From NCBI GenBank assembly GCA_016787925.1, contig JAEUSK010000205.1, forward strand, positions 1 to 39,024: DNA of 39,024 nucleotides. Direction: 5' to 3'. Below are positions 17,340 through 26,278 of this stretch, one piece after another (the stretch's first letter is position 1; each line of letters begins with the position of its first letter). The stretch is from a bacterium (lineage in GTDB: Bacteria; CLD3; SB21). A program made the position numbers and the translations under genes. The notes under the pieces were generated by a model. It ran no database searches. It worked only from the letters and a program-made list of their open reading frames with translations, and was not told the DNA's origin.

Positions 17340-19943
17340 CTACACCGATAACGTTCGTTTCGTTTCCACTTTTTCGTAGCACTCAATCACATCGCCAACT
17401 TTGACGTCATTATAGTTATCAATGGTTATTCCGCACTCGAAACCCGATGCAACTTCACGGGCATCGTCTTTGAATCTCTTAAGTGAAGATAACCGTCCTT
17501 CATGAACAACTTCCCCGTTTCTTAACAGCCTGATAGGCTGGGTACGATTGACTTTACCGTCTACCACATAACATCCCGCAATTGTACCGACTTTTGAAAT
17601 CTTAAATACTTCTCGAATTTCCACTGTTCCGGTGGTCCTGTCCGAATGTTCAGGTTCAAGCAGGCCTTCAAGCGCTTTACGGATATCCTCGATGCAATCA
17701 TAGATGATATTGTAATACCGGATATCAATATTCTCTTTTTCGGCTAGTTTGCGCGCATTAAGATTGGGGCGAACATGGAATCCAATGATTATGGCGCCGG
17801 ACGCGGCGGCCAAAAGCACATCCGACTCCGTTATGACACCCACGCCGCGGTGAATAATATTCACTTTCACTTCAACGGTGCTGAGGCGCTGTATCGAATC
17901 GCTGAGAGCCTCTACTGAGCCGTCAACATCTCCCTTAAGTATGATGCCCAAATTGGATACTTTTCCTTCGCGCACTTGCCTTGAGATCTCATCCAGTGTC
18001 AAGAATCGCACTCGGCGGTGATCTTGTTCTCTTTTCAGCTGCTGTCGCTTTAATGCCAGACTCTTTGCAATGCGCTCACTTTTGGTTACAAAAAACTTAT
18101 CGCCGGCTTGCGGCAAGCCGTCAAAGCCAATCAGAGCAACCGGAGTTGATGGTCCGGCGGTTTTTACAATATTTCCTCGTTCATCATACATTGCTTTGAC
18201 TCGGCCGGAATAGATGCCGCAGATAAAAGGATCTCCAACATGCATGGTACCGGCCTCAACAAGAACTGTCGCCGTCGCACCTCGGCCTTTATCAAGCCGC
18301 GCTTCAATTACAGTGCCTTTTGAAAGTGTGTCTAACTTTGCTTTGAGTTCCATTACATCAGCTTCGAGCAAAATCTTTTCTAATAGCTGTTCGACATTCA
18401 GGCCTTTCTTGGCGGAAATTTCAACGCATTGATATTTGCCACCCCAGTCTTCGACTAATATATTCTTTTCTGATAATTGCGTTTTGATCCGCATCGAATT
18501 CGCTTCCGGTTTATCAATCTTATTGATCGCAATAATAATCGGCACTCCGGCGGCTTGTGCGTGATTGATCGCTTCCACAGTCTGCGGCATAACGCTGTCA
18601 TCTGCCGCTACAACAATGACGACAATGTCGGTGACTTGAGCTCCGCGTGCGCGCATCGCCGTAAAGGCTTCGTGACCTGGAGTATCAAGAAATGTAATCC
18701 TTCGTGTGTCCGGCAAAACCACTTCATAAGCTCCGATGTGCTGAGTAATTCCACCGGCTTCGCCTGCTACTACATTTGCTCGTCGAATATAATCAAGTAA
18801 TGAGGTTTTTCCGTGATCAACATGCCCCATGATTGTTACTATGGGCGAACGCGGCAATAATGGAACATCTACTTCGTCTTGTAATTCCTCGATCTCTACA
18901 TTGTCAAACTCTTCCATGCGTTCAGTTTGAAAACCAAATTCGCTCGCCACCAGCGTGATCGTATCCATGTCCAAACGTTGATTGATTGATACCATGAGTC
19001 CAAGGGATAAACAAGTTTTTATAACATTTGCCACTTCCTCTTCCATGAGATCGGCAAGTTCGTGAACCGAAAGATACTCCTGGACCTTTAGTATATTTTG
19101 TTCTTCAGCGGCTGCAAGTTCCTGCGTCTCCGCTTCGCGCTCTGCGCGTTTCATTTTTTTCCGCTTTTGTCTCTCTTCACCCAGCGTCTTACTTTCATCC
19201 ATTTTAGCAAGCGTTTCGCGGATAGCAGCTTCTACGTCCTTTTCGTCAACTTTTGCCTTTTTGCGTTTTTTCTTCTTTCCTTTTCCGTGTTTATCATCTA
19301 CAACAACTTCCGGCTCCGGGACGTCATCTTTACCTTTCTTCTTCTTTCCGCGACGCCCGAACGAATCAGCACCGGCTTCGTCTTTTAATGCCTGCTTTTC
19401 GAGTTGCTGGCGCGCTTTTTCAAATGCGAGTTTGAACTCTTCGATGGATTTGTGAGACGATTTTAGAGTTTCAAGAAGATCCACTTTCTTTTTGTCAGCT
19501 TTACCGGCTTCAACAGGTTTTTCAGTTTTCACAGTTTCATCAATTCGCATATCGGTTCCTCGGGTTGGAACCCTGCGTACCGTAGTTTCCTCGCTGCTGA
19601 GCGGTGTCTCGACCTCATGCTCGGTTGCTGGCTTTTCAATAACATCGTGAATAACCGGATGTTTTTCGGCTTCGACTGGGGCGGCCTCAACCGGCTGTTC
19701 AAACAAAGTCGTTTGATCGTCGTCTTTTTTGTCCTTTTTACCCTTCTGCTTGATGTATGTATCAGCATGTTTCTTCTCTTTACTGAAACGGGCTAACACC
19801 TTTTCCATCATTTCGTCGTCAACAGAACTCATGTGGGTCTTTACTGTCTTATAACCGCTTTTCTGCAAAAAGGCTATAATCTCGGCGTGTCCGACAAGCA
19901 ACTCTTTTGCGACCTGAAAAATTTTCTTACCTGTTTTTGCCAT
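17340..19943 (-). CDS. infB: Translation initiation factor IF-2
   Basis: An 867-aa initiation factor. The N-terminal IF2_N motif ([24 protein letters not shown]) is followed by a long, low-complexity Lys/Glu-rich linker (about residues 60-290). The GTPase domain has G1 GHVDHGKT near 371, G3 DTPGHEA and G4 NKIDKPE. Domain II follows ([21 protein letters not shown]), and then the C-terminal fMet-tRNA binding domain with [20 protein letters not shown]. It positions initiator tRNA on the 30S subunit and drives subunit joining. It lies 34 nt after nusA in the conserved order. Complete. Confidence 0.98.
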   Translation of the reverse strand: MAKTGKKIFQVAKELLVGHAEIIAFLQKSGYKTVKTHMSSVDDEMMEKVLARFSKEKKHADTYIKQKGKKDKKDDDQTTLFEQPVEAAPVEAEKHPVIHDVIEKPATEHEVETPLSSEETTVRRVPTRGTDMRIDETVKTEKPVEAGKADKKKVDLLETLKSSHKSIEEFKLAFEKARQQLEKQALKDEAGADSFGRRGKKKKGKDDVPEPEVVVDDKHGKGKKKKRKKAKVDEKDVEAAIRETLAKMDESKTLGEERQKRKKMKRAEREAETQELAAAEEQNILKVQEYLSVHELADLMEEEVANVIKTCLSLGLMVSINQRLDMDTITLVASEFGFQTERMEEFDNVEIEELQDEVDVPLLPRSPIVTIMGHVDHGKTSLLDYIRRANVVAGEAGGITQHIGAYEVVLPDTRRITFLDTPGHEAFTAMRARGAQVTDIVVIVVAADDSVMPQTVEAINHAQAAGVPIIIAINKIDKPEANSMRIKTQLSEKNILVEDWGGKYQCVEISAKKGLNVEQLLEKILLEADVMELKAKLDTLSKGTVIEARLDKGRGATATVLVEAGTMHVGDPFICGIYSGRVKAMYDERGNIVKTAGPSTPVALIGFDGLPQAGDKFFVTKSERIAKSLALKRQQLKREQDHRRVRFLTLDEISRQVREGKVSNLGIILKGDVDGSVEALSDSIQRLSTVEVKVNIIHRGVGVITESDVLLAAASGAIIIGFHVRPNLNARKLAEKENIDIRYYNIIYDCIEDIRKALEGLLEPEHSDRTTGTVEIREVFKISKVGTIAGCYVVDGKVNRTQPIRLLRNGEVVHEGRLSSLKRFKDDAREVASGFECGITIDNYNDVKVGDVIECYEKVETKRTLSV

Positions 19944-19977
19944 AAAAATTCTAGTGACCTATAGTAATTAAATAAAA

Positions 19978-21351
19978 TTATTCTTTAGTTTGTAATTTGG
20001 TATGCGTGCTAATCAGCTTGTTCAGGGATTTTTCCGATACGCCCTCGGCCTTTCTCAGTTCTTCAATATCGTTAATGTCACCCAATTTAACAAACCCCTT
20101 TTCGGCAAATATCTCGGCTGCTGCTTTTGACACACCTTTGATATCGTTGATCAAAGTTTCTTCGGTAACGGCTTCTTCTTCGGCTGATTCTGCGAGAGTT
20201 GCCTTGTCAGATTCTTCGGCTTCTGTAGCTTCAGTTATAGGGGCATCCATCGACGTTGCTTCCGTTTCTTGTTCATCAACCGTCTCCTCTTCACTCTCAG
20301 GTGTTCCGCTCAGTTCCGAGTATTTTATTGTCTCAATTTGGTAACCGGTTAAGCGTGACGCCAGATTGATATTCTGCCCAAAGCGCCCAACAGCAATGGA
20401 CATTTCGTCGTCATTAATCACCGCTAGCGCTTTTTTCTCATTCTGATCAACTTCGATTCGCAAGGGTTTAGCGGGACTGAGGGCGCGTGATATTAGAATT
20501 TCCGGATCTGAACTCCAACTAATTATATCGATTTTTTCATTGTTCAGCTCTTTAACTATGGCCTGAATGCGCACTCCCTTCATGCCGACGCATGCGCCGA
20601 CGGCATCGATTCGTTTATCGTTGGAGTAAACCGCAATTTTTGTTCTTTCACCGGGATCGCGCGCGATGGCCTTAATCTCAATGATGCCGTCATAAATTTC
20701 AGGTACTTCATTTTCGAATAAACGCATGAGGAACATGGGCTCAGAGCGCGAAACAACGATTCGCGGGCCGCGCGGATCATCCACCACCTCTTTGATCAGA
20801 GCACGGACAGTCTCCCCGCGCTTATATCGTTCGTTGGCGATTTGCTGAGCTTTCGGCATGATCAATTCGGCGCGTTCAAAACTGACGAAAATCTCATTAC
20901 GGTTGATCTGCCTTATTTCACCAACGATAATTTCACCGACACGATTAGAAAACTCATCAAATAGAAGTTTGCGCTCTATGTCGCGTATTCTTTGATTCAA
21001 TGTCTGCCGCGCACTGATGATTAATCGGCGCCCAAAGGTTGCCGGATCTATTACCTCGATAAAATCATCGCCAATTTCCATATCAGGCTCTACTTTTTTT
21101 GCCGAATCAACTGAAATCTGTGTAATTGGATCTTCAACTTCTTCCACAACCGTCTTGGTTTGATAAATTTCGATAGCCGCCTTGTCCAAGTTTACAATGA
21201 CGTCAAAATTTTCTTTTTCACCGTACTTTTTCTTAATCATCATTTTGAAGATCTCTTCAATGATAAGATTTAGTTCGTCTTTTTCAATATTCTTTTCCTT
21301 TGCGATTTGCGTAAATGCTTCTACGATCTCGCTTGAGTGATCCGCAGCCAT
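19978..21351 (-). CDS. nusA: Transcription termination/antitermination factor NusA
   Basis: A 457-aa NusA. The N-terminal RNAP-binding domain (to about 125) is followed by an S1 domain (VGEIIVGEIRQINRNEIFVSFERAE) and two KH domains with DPGERTKIAVYS and VGACVGMKGVRIQAIVKEL. An acidic Glu/Ala/Thr linker (about 360-405) leads to a C-terminal helix-hairpin-helix repeat (GVSKAAAEIFAEKGF). It controls pausing, intrinsic termination and rRNA antitermination. A GGAGG site overlaps the start region. Because NusA promotes intrinsic termination, the terminator ahead of rimP may give feedback control of this operon. Confidence 0.97.
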   Translation of the reverse strand: MAADHSSEIVEAFTQIAKEKNIEKDELNLIIEEIFKMMIKKKYGEKENFDVIVNLDKAAIEIYQTKTVVEEVEDPITQISVDSAKKVEPDMEIGDDFIEVIDPATFGRRLIISARQTLNQRIRDIERKLLFDEFSNRVGEIIVGEIRQINRNEIFVSFERAELIMPKAQQIANERYKRGETVRALIKEVVDDPRGPRIVVSRSEPMFLMRLFENEVPEIYDGIIEIKAIARDPGERTKIAVYSNDKRIDAVGACVGMKGVRIQAIVKELNNEKIDIISWSSDPEILISRALSPAKPLRIEVDQNEKKALAVINDDEMSIAVGRFGQNINLASRLTGYQIETIKYSELSGTPESEEETVDEQETEATSMDAPITEATEAEESDKATLAESAEEEAVTEETLINDIKGVSKAAAEIFAEKGFVKLGDINDIEELRKAEGVSEKSLNKLISTHTKLQTKE

Positions 21352-21390
21352 ATATCCTCCGTTAAACGATTAATATATAAAATAAATTTT

Positions 21391-21861
21391 TTACCATTTG
21401 AGTTGTATCAAGGCGGATGTGATTTTTGTAAGCGGAATTTCGATCAGTTCCGGCAGACTCTTTTTCTTGCCTTTGAGCTTCAAATGGAGTTTATCTTCAA
21501 TGACGTTTTCTATCGTGCCTTTGCATTCTTTGCTCGATTTATCGCGGTCTGTGTAATTTACAAGAATCTCGCGCCCTATATTTTTGCGAAACTGCCAATC
21601 TTCTTTAATTGGCCTTTCGACTCCAGGGGACGACACTTCTAAAACGTACTCGCTGTCTATGGTATTATCCTTCTCCATCTTGTCTGCAATTTTCCTGCTA
21701 AAGGCTTTGCATTGATCGATCGTAATGCCGCTTTCACTGTCAAGAAAGATTCGAATCATCTTGCGTGACTGGGCACTTTTTAAATCAATTTCAACTACTT
21801 TAAAATCAGTATTTTCAATAGCCCAGTGCACTGCTTCCTGTATTTTTGCCACAAGCTCCAT
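21391..21861 (-). CDS. rimP: Ribosome maturation factor RimP
   Basis: A 156-aa 30S maturation factor. I chose the ATG at 21861 (MELVAKIQEAVHW). The open frame runs 62 codons further upstream through a terminator hairpin, but that extension has no RimP-like sequence. The core has IRIFLDSESGITIDQCKAFSRKIAD and the highly conserved YVLEVSSPGVERPIK, followed by the C-terminal SH3-like part. It opens the rimP-nusA-infB operon. Its leader carries an intrinsic terminator that ends 15 nt before the ATG. Confidence 0.95.
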   Translation of the reverse strand: MELVAKIQEAVHWAIENTDFKVVEIDLKSAQSRKMIRIFLDSESGITIDQCKAFSRKIADKMEKDNTIDSEYVLEVSSPGVERPIKEDWQFRKNIGREILVNYTDRDKSSKECKGTIENVIEDKLHLKLKGKKKSLPELIEIPLTKITSALIQLKW

Positions 21862-21876
21862 TTCATCTCTACAAAA

Positions 21877-21903
21877 TAAAAAAGTGGGTCTTGAGAACCC
21901 ACT
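21877..21903 (-). terminator. Intrinsic terminator/attenuator in rimP leader
   Basis: On the - strand AGTGGGT (21903-21897), loop TCTCAAG and ACCCACT (21889-21883) are followed directly by TTTTTTATTTT. The hairpin lies 22 nt before the rimP ATG and about 70 nt after a TATAAT box. No gene lies upstream on this strand whose end it could mark, so it most likely attenuates the rimP-nusA-infB transcript. Confidence 0.75.
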
Positions 21904-21975
21904 CCGTAATAGGTAAAAGCAAACTGAGGTTAAAGATAAAGAAATAATGTTCATTTTGCAAGTAAAATTTACCGT

Positions 21976-21981
21976 ATTATA
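21976..21981 (-). promoter_or_regulatory. Candidate -10 box for the rimP operon
   Basis: A perfect TATAAT on the - strand in the sequence TTGTTATAATACGG, about 115 nt before rimP. No convincing -35 is placed 17 nt upstream, and the box is not of the TAnnTTTG type, so the call is tentative. Confidence 0.4.
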
Positions 21982-22134
21982 ACAATTTTCTTGCTTTTTC
22001 TGGCTTGAATATTTACATTGGCGGCGCCTGTTAATTTGGGGATACATCTTGCCGCCTCAGTCGGCGGGACAAGTATTCTTCGAAGGTAGGAAGTTAGTAA
22101 TTCGAAATTATTGTCATAGACCAAAGTGTTAGAT

Positions 22135-22207
22135 GGGGACATAGCTCAGCTGGGAGAGCGCAAGGCTGGCAGTCTTGAGGTCAGGGGTTCGATCCCCCTT
22201 GTCTCCA
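22135..22207 (+). tRNA. tRNA-Ala(GGC)
   Basis: Complete cloverleaf. Acceptor stem GGGGACA/TGTCTCC (one G-U), D arm GCTC/GAGC, anticodon stem CAAGG/TCTTG with loop CTGGCAG (anticodon GGC, codon GCC), variable loop AGGTC, and T arm AGGGG-TTCGATC-CCCCT. Discriminator A at 22207, CCA not encoded. The 3' side faces the genomic island, and the recombinase gene ends inside this tRNA on the other strand, so this is the probable insertion locus. Confidence 0.97.
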
Positions 22208-23717
22208 CACCCTGTATGACTAAGCATTTTTTTGCTTGGTCATTTTTTTTGTACGGCCGTAGAACATTGATATTACTGCGTAAAATGGCCAGTGCAGGAT
22301 TGAGAAAAGGGGTTCGACCGCCGGTTTTGGACAGTATGATCTTCTGCGGAAAAATCACGTTCAAAAGTTTCAATTTCTTGACAGTTTCCAATTGTAAGTA
22401 CCATGAATCCAAGTGTTGAAGAAGCTGCAATGTGAACCTTACTAGGGGTTCGACCGTACGGGTATTATTTTCTCCAATCACAAGGATTTTGTCCTGGATT
22501 TCGTTATTTTCTTTTGTGTAGCGCTCCCGCGCGGCCTTGTATTGAATCTCGTCGACAACACCTGCAAGGAGCTTGTCCGTTAACTTGATAAGCTTTTCAT
22601 CAATAATTTTTTGTGCGTTTTTCAGTCTGGATAAATTCTCTTTTCGACTGTTTTCGTCATTGGCATTGCGATCCCATATTTGTTCTTCGACTATGGCGCA
22701 CCATTCCCGTTCGATCTTTATTGACTTCAGATAATCAACGATCCATGTATTGGCCACTTTTGCCGGAATTCTTGTTTTGCACGGTGATTTGCAGTGATAG
22801 TACGGAAAGCGACCACCGTGCCGACCTTTAGAAAAACTTGCGGTTAATAGTCTCGGAGAACAATCCGCACACTCCAGAATTCCACGTAACGGAAACTCAT
22901 CATTGACCTTATTGAAGAAGAGCTTTCTGAATTTCCCGTCAAGGACACTTTGGACTCTGTTAAATGTGATTCGATCAACTATCTTTTCGTGACTTGCTTC
23001 AACCGTGTGGCCGACACCCTTCTCGGTATAATTGATTATTCCGGTGTAGCATTGGTTCCTGAGCATACGTGGATATTGCGTTTTACTAATGTTCAGCATG
23101 TATTTTGTATTTATGTAACTTCGAATCTGTTCAATCGAGTAATTTCCAGTCGCGAATTCTTTAAAGAGTTCTTGGATGACAGGAGCCTTACTATTCTGGA
23201 CAAGGCGTTTCTGTCCGTTTTCATTCTTGTATGAATACCCCAAAGGCGCCTTTGTGACCCACCGGCCTATTTTCAGTGCCCGGAGATTGCCTGCACGGAT
23301 GTTTAAGCTGCGTCTGCGATTTTCACTTTCCGGAGTAGCAACGTATACGGCGAGAAGAATAGCTTGCTCTGGAATTGAGAAATCAATCGGTTGTTCAACA
23401 GCTTGGACAGCAACTCCCATATCCTCAAATAATCTGATGAGCACGTAAGCGTCATGCGTGGTTCGTGAAAAACGATCCCATTTTAACACGAGAAACTCAT
23501 CAATCTCACTTTTGTGAGTCTTTGCGTATTGAATGGCTTTGAGCAGTTCAGGTCGTCCTTCGATATTCTTTGCAGATGCGTCTTCACGAAATATCATCGC
23601 TACGTCCTTCTGACGCTGTGCGCAGTTATTAAGCAACTTCTCCTCCTGATGACCCAAGCTGTATCCTGATGCTTGTTCGTCAGTAGAAACTCGACAATAA
23701 ATAATGGTTTTTTTCAT
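22146..23717 (-). CDS. Large serine recombinase (site-specific integrase)
   Basis: A 523-aa large serine recombinase. The resolvase domain has the catalytic Ser11 (YCRVSTDEQASGYS), DEFLVLKWDRFSRTTHDAY with the active-site arginines, and AVYVATPESENRRRS. A recombinase domain (about 170-275) is followed by a zinc ribbon (CADC near 280, HCKSPC near 308) and a coiled coil (about 350-420). The end of a normal protein is near the GGRTPFLNPALAIL segment. The last roughly 38 residues, including RGIEPLTSRLPALRSPS, are antisense to the tRNA-Ala terminator and tRNA-Ala itself, so they are probably host sequence picked up on integration. The gene ends the island on the tRNA side and very likely catalysed its insertion. 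The start at 23717 gives the canonical MKKTIIYCRVST. Confidence 0.94.
   Translation of the reverse strand: MKKTIIYCRVSTDEQASGYSLGHQEEKLLNNCAQRQKDVAMIFREDASAKNIEGRPELLKAIQYAKTHKSEIDEFLVLKWDRFSRTTHDAYVLIRLFEDMGVAVQAVEQPIDFSIPEQAILLAVYVATPESENRRRSLNIRAGNLRALKIGRWVTKAPLGYSYKNENGQKRLVQNSKAPVIQELFKEFATGNYSIEQIRSYINTKYMLNISKTQYPRMLRNQCYTGIINYTEKGVGHTVEASHEKIVDRITFNRVQSVLDGKFRKLFFNKVNDEFPLRGILECADCSPRLLTASFSKGRHGGRFPYYHCKSPCKTRIPAKVANTWIVDYLKSIKIEREWCAIVEEQIWDRNANDENSRKENLSRLKNAQKIIDEKLIKLTDKLLAGVVDEIQYKAARERYTKENNEIQDKILVIGENNTRTVEPLVRFTLQLLQHLDSWYLQLETVKKLKLLNVIFPQKIILSKTGGRTPFLNPALAILRSNINVLRPYKKNDQAKKCLVIQGVETRGIEPLTSRLPALRSPS
22216..22250 (+). terminator. Terminator of tRNA-Ala
   Basis: ATGACTAAGCA (22216-22226) pairs with TGCTTGGTCAT (22233-22243) with one G-U, six-T loop, followed by eight T (22243-22250). 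It lies 9 nt after the tRNA and inside the 3' end of the recombinase gene on the opposite strand. Confidence 0.88.
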
Positions 23718-23782
23718 ATATTGTGTGATTTATTACTAACACTTAATAATATATACTAATATAATAACTTAAAGTATCCAAT

Positions 23783-23968
23783 CTAATTATTTAATTCCAG
23801 TTGTTTTTCCGTTCCAAAGTCCTTTTCCTCAGACGGGTTATGATCAGTCGAATATTCAGGCAATAAGCTGATCAGCGATTCAAGAAACTCCAGTGCAACG
23901 GCGATATCTTCATCAGAGTAGTCTTTGTCGAATTGTGTCAGTATTTCTTTTGCTCGCTGGATGGTCAT
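23783..23968 (-). CDS. Small acidic protein of the integrase module (unknown)
   Basis: A 61-aa protein, acidic and helical (AKEILTQFDKDYSDEDIAVALEFLESLISLLP), with a polar tail. I do not recognise a family. It follows the ribbon-helix-helix gene after 14 nt and precedes the recombinase by 65 nt of AT-rich sequence, so it is likely co-transcribed with the former. The size and place are typical of small accessory or excision-type genes in integrative elements, but there is no direct evidence for such a role. Confidence 0.6.
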   Translation of the reverse strand: MTIQRAKEILTQFDKDYSDEDIAVALEFLESLISLLPEYSTDHNPSEEKDFGTEKQLELNN

Positions 23969-23982
23969 AATAAATACGGCTA

Positions 23983-24405
23983 TTAAGGTCTTGTAAATGG
24001 CTTATATGCCTTTGGTTCTTTTGCAGCGATCTCTGCGTATTTCGAGCGCAAATAATCCCCATACGGGTTTTCTATGATCCAGAACGTTTCCCGCAGCATG
24101 GCTCTGACAACCTCTGAAACCGACCTATCATACGCTTTGGCGCAAGCGGCAATCGTATCGTAAAATGATTTGGGAAGCCAGCACGACATCTGATGTTTTA
24201 GCGGCTGCGCGAAAAGGTTCGAGGGGCTTGGATTTCGATATTGTGATAGGTAACCACGCAAGAAGTTTTCAATAGCTAACCGTATTACAATACTGTGCGG
24301 CCAGTCTGCGTTTTGATTCCACGTGAGTTCGTGATATAGAGCGTGTTCCATATTTACTGTAACAATACAGTTATTTGATTCTCGAAAGTCCAATTCTGCG
24401 CGCAT
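23983..24405 (-). CDS. Ribbon-helix-helix-like DNA-binding protein
   Basis: A 140-aa protein containing a strand followed by two helices, MSCWLPKSFYDTIAACAKAYDRSVSEVVRAML (about residues 73-104, two overlapping motif halves), which fits a ribbon-helix-helix unit. The first half (CIVTVNMEHALYHELTWN, then SIVIRLAIENFL) looks like a second, degenerate unit. Such proteins act as repressors, plasmid-maintenance factors or accessory DNA-bending proteins. It lies upstream of the 61-aa gene and the recombinase and may regulate the element. The fold assignment rests on pattern only. Confidence 0.55.
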   Translation of the reverse strand: MRAELDFRESNNCIVTVNMEHALYHELTWNQNADWPHSIVIRLAIENFLRGYLSQYRNPSPSNLFAQPLKHQMSCWLPKSFYDTIAACAKAYDRSVSEVVRAMLRETFWIIENPYGDYLRSKYAEIAAKEPKAYKPFTRP

Positions 24406-24709
24406 TTCTATATTCTCCTTATTGATTCCTTATGGCTAGATTTACTTGATAAATATTCAATAATTATGGCTTTCTGAGGCTTCTCTAGGATGTTATTCCG
24501 ATACATTTATTGGATTTAACGCAGTTTCTTTTTCGAATGTCGTGTTTCTTAAGAGAATCATTACAAACTTCTTGTGTTTCAAGTGTCAAACTGAGAATTA
24601 GTAAAAACATGTTCTTCTGACTTACGGTAATGTTGCTCGTCTTACAGCCCCAAAAGACGTCAGTCCGTAGTTCCATGTAACACATTTCCTTATCCTCTGA
24701 CAGTGAGTA
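24406..24709 (-). other. 304-nt gap with a doubtful 66-codon frame
   Basis: AT-rich stretch between the ribbon-helix-helix gene and the helicase remnant. An open frame at 24485-24685 (- strand, 66 codons) has low-complexity, Cys/Lys-scattered sequence without motifs and no clear ribosome binding site. I see no RNA structure or repeat here. It probably holds the promoter of the downstream small genes. Confidence 0.4.
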
Positions 24710-26114
24710 TTAAAAACTACATTTACTTCGCAGAACAATTCCATCAAATCCACGTGCAATTCCGGTAGATTTGGGTGTTAACTTGTCGTGATAAGATTGC
24801 ATTAGTTTCTTTCGAAGGCCTTCCTTGCTCAATACATAGTTGCGATTAATACCCTCTTCTAACGCCCACTTGCCGTAATCCTCAAAGAGGTTGGCAAGTG
24901 ATGTGAAAGTAGCGCCGCACCTGTCCGCTCCATGCAGGACACAGTTTTCCTCTACCCAGCGCATTACCTGGTTGGCTTCTGAACGTAATTCATCACGCCA
25001 GTCCTGACAACTTTGGGGCAATTCAAACGCGATTCGATCCATTTGATCGAGCTCCTTTATTCCTTCAATAGTCCAATTGAGGATGCCCGGCATCTCTTTG
25101 TCAAATGATTGGGTCTCAGAAAACCATTTTATCTGCTTTGCCGGTGATATGACTTTGTCGAACCTGATCGGTATGATGCGTCTAAAAATTGCATTACTCG
25201 CATCTGACATGGCGGGAAAATTGTTAGATACAATGAGAAGCTTACTTCGTACCTGTAAATCCTGACCTTGATGATATTTTTTTCTATGCCTGATTAGGCC
25301 AAAACCTGCAAGTATTTTGATAATCTTCTCAGTTTGCGGTTTCAATCGCTGAACTTCAAATTCATCGATGAAAAGAAACTTTTTCCTTCGAATTGAATCG
25401 AGCGGAAAATTATCCGACTCATCTCCTATGTCCAGTACACTTGAGAACTCAGCGCCAATCAACTTATAGAGGGTCTTGCCAAGGGATGCTTTTCCCTGTA
25501 CCCGGCTGTCCGAGAATATGCAAATAGTACTGCAAGTCAATGCGATCAGAGAGGACATAGGCGAAAAAGCACCGTAGTAGCCGCATGAGGTCATCGTTAT
25601 CGTTGGTTACAAAACGCAGAAACTCAATCCAGTTTGGGCATTCGGCTTTTCGATCAAAGGCCCAAGGAATTTGGTACATTGAGTATGAGAAACGTGTATG
25701 CTTAATGAATCCATCACTTCGGATAAGATACAGACCGTTTGTAAAATTGAGAGAGACCGGCTGAGTGCTGACGGTTTCGTTAGGCATTATGAAATTTTCA
25801 CGAACAAGATCAAGAAGCCTGGTTCTGATGTCTCTTAACTTTGCTGAACTGACTTTTGTTGGGCAGTAATCTGAAAACAATTGTGCGATTTGGTTATTGA
25901 TCCTGTAGGCTTCGACCACAACCCAGACTCCTCTTTTTTCATCATAGATCCAGTATTCAGAATCGAAATATCGGAGTTTTAATAGACTTTGCAGATAAAA
26001 CGCGATTTCTTGGACTTTTAATTGACCGTTTGCAAGATCAGCAGTGACCTTTTCAAACAGGGTTTGGTCAAAAGGTTCGTCTATCGGCGATCCAAAAATG
26101 TCGAGAGATTCCAT
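24710..26114 (-). pseudogene. Phage/plasmid-type SF3 helicase (primase-helicase C-terminal type), frameshifted
   Basis: Two frames encode one protein of about 468 aa. The first (ATG 26114) has a D5_N-like region (YWIYDEKRGVWVV, then FTNGLYLIR) and enters the P-loop LGQPGTGKS. There the frame breaks at a four-A run (TTTT at 25490-25493 on +). One base fewer would join the P-loop to the other frame, which reads ASLGKTLYKLIGAEFSS, then FLFIDEFE (Walker B), LLIVSNNFP and RRIIPIRF (sensor and arginine finger). Such helicases start replication of phages, plasmids and integrative elements. The canonical -1 slippery heptamer is not in the right register, so decay or an assembly indel is more likely than programmed frameshifting. 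Iteron-like repeats lie upstream. Confidence 0.82.
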
Positions 26115-26191
26115 AAAAATTTCTCCGCTTGTAATTACTGTCTATCCTGAATATAAGGACAAAAAAGATGCGGGTGTTAAGGAGCTGGTGT

Positions 26192-26262
26192 GTAGGAGTG
26201 AGCAGAATCAGAGGGAATTCCGTAGAAAAATCTGTAGAACAACCTGTAGGAACCTGTAGAAC
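26192..26262. repeat. Iteron-like GTAG(A/G)A repeats before the helicase gene
   Basis: GTAG occurs at 26192, 26222, 26234, 26246 and 26256; the last four stand at 12-, 12- and 10-nt spacing within (C)TGTAG(A/G)AAC units. On the - strand they read TTCTACAGG. Helical-turn spacing in front of a replicative helicase suggests initiator or repressor binding sites, possibly the element's origin. Confidence 0.5.
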
Positions 26263-26278
26263 AGAAAACAAATATATT

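Noticed and set aside
21862-22047. 62-codon upstream extension of rimP, including a possible leader peptide MNIISLSLTSV
   Set aside because: The extension runs through an intrinsic terminator and has no RimP-like sequence; a translated leader peptide is conceivable but has no regulatory codon run.
24485-24685. 66-codon - strand frame before the helicase remnant
   Set aside because: No motif, no clear ribosome binding site and biased composition; listed only as gap content.
25485-25500. Programmed -1 ribosomal frameshift at GGGAAAA in the helicase gene
   Set aside because: The heptamer is not in the register needed (X XXY YYZ), and a +1 step would be required; decay or an assembly indel is simpler.
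26068-26271. 67-codon - strand frame upstream of the helicase
   Set aside because: It covers the repeat block and overlaps the helicase start in another frame; no motif.
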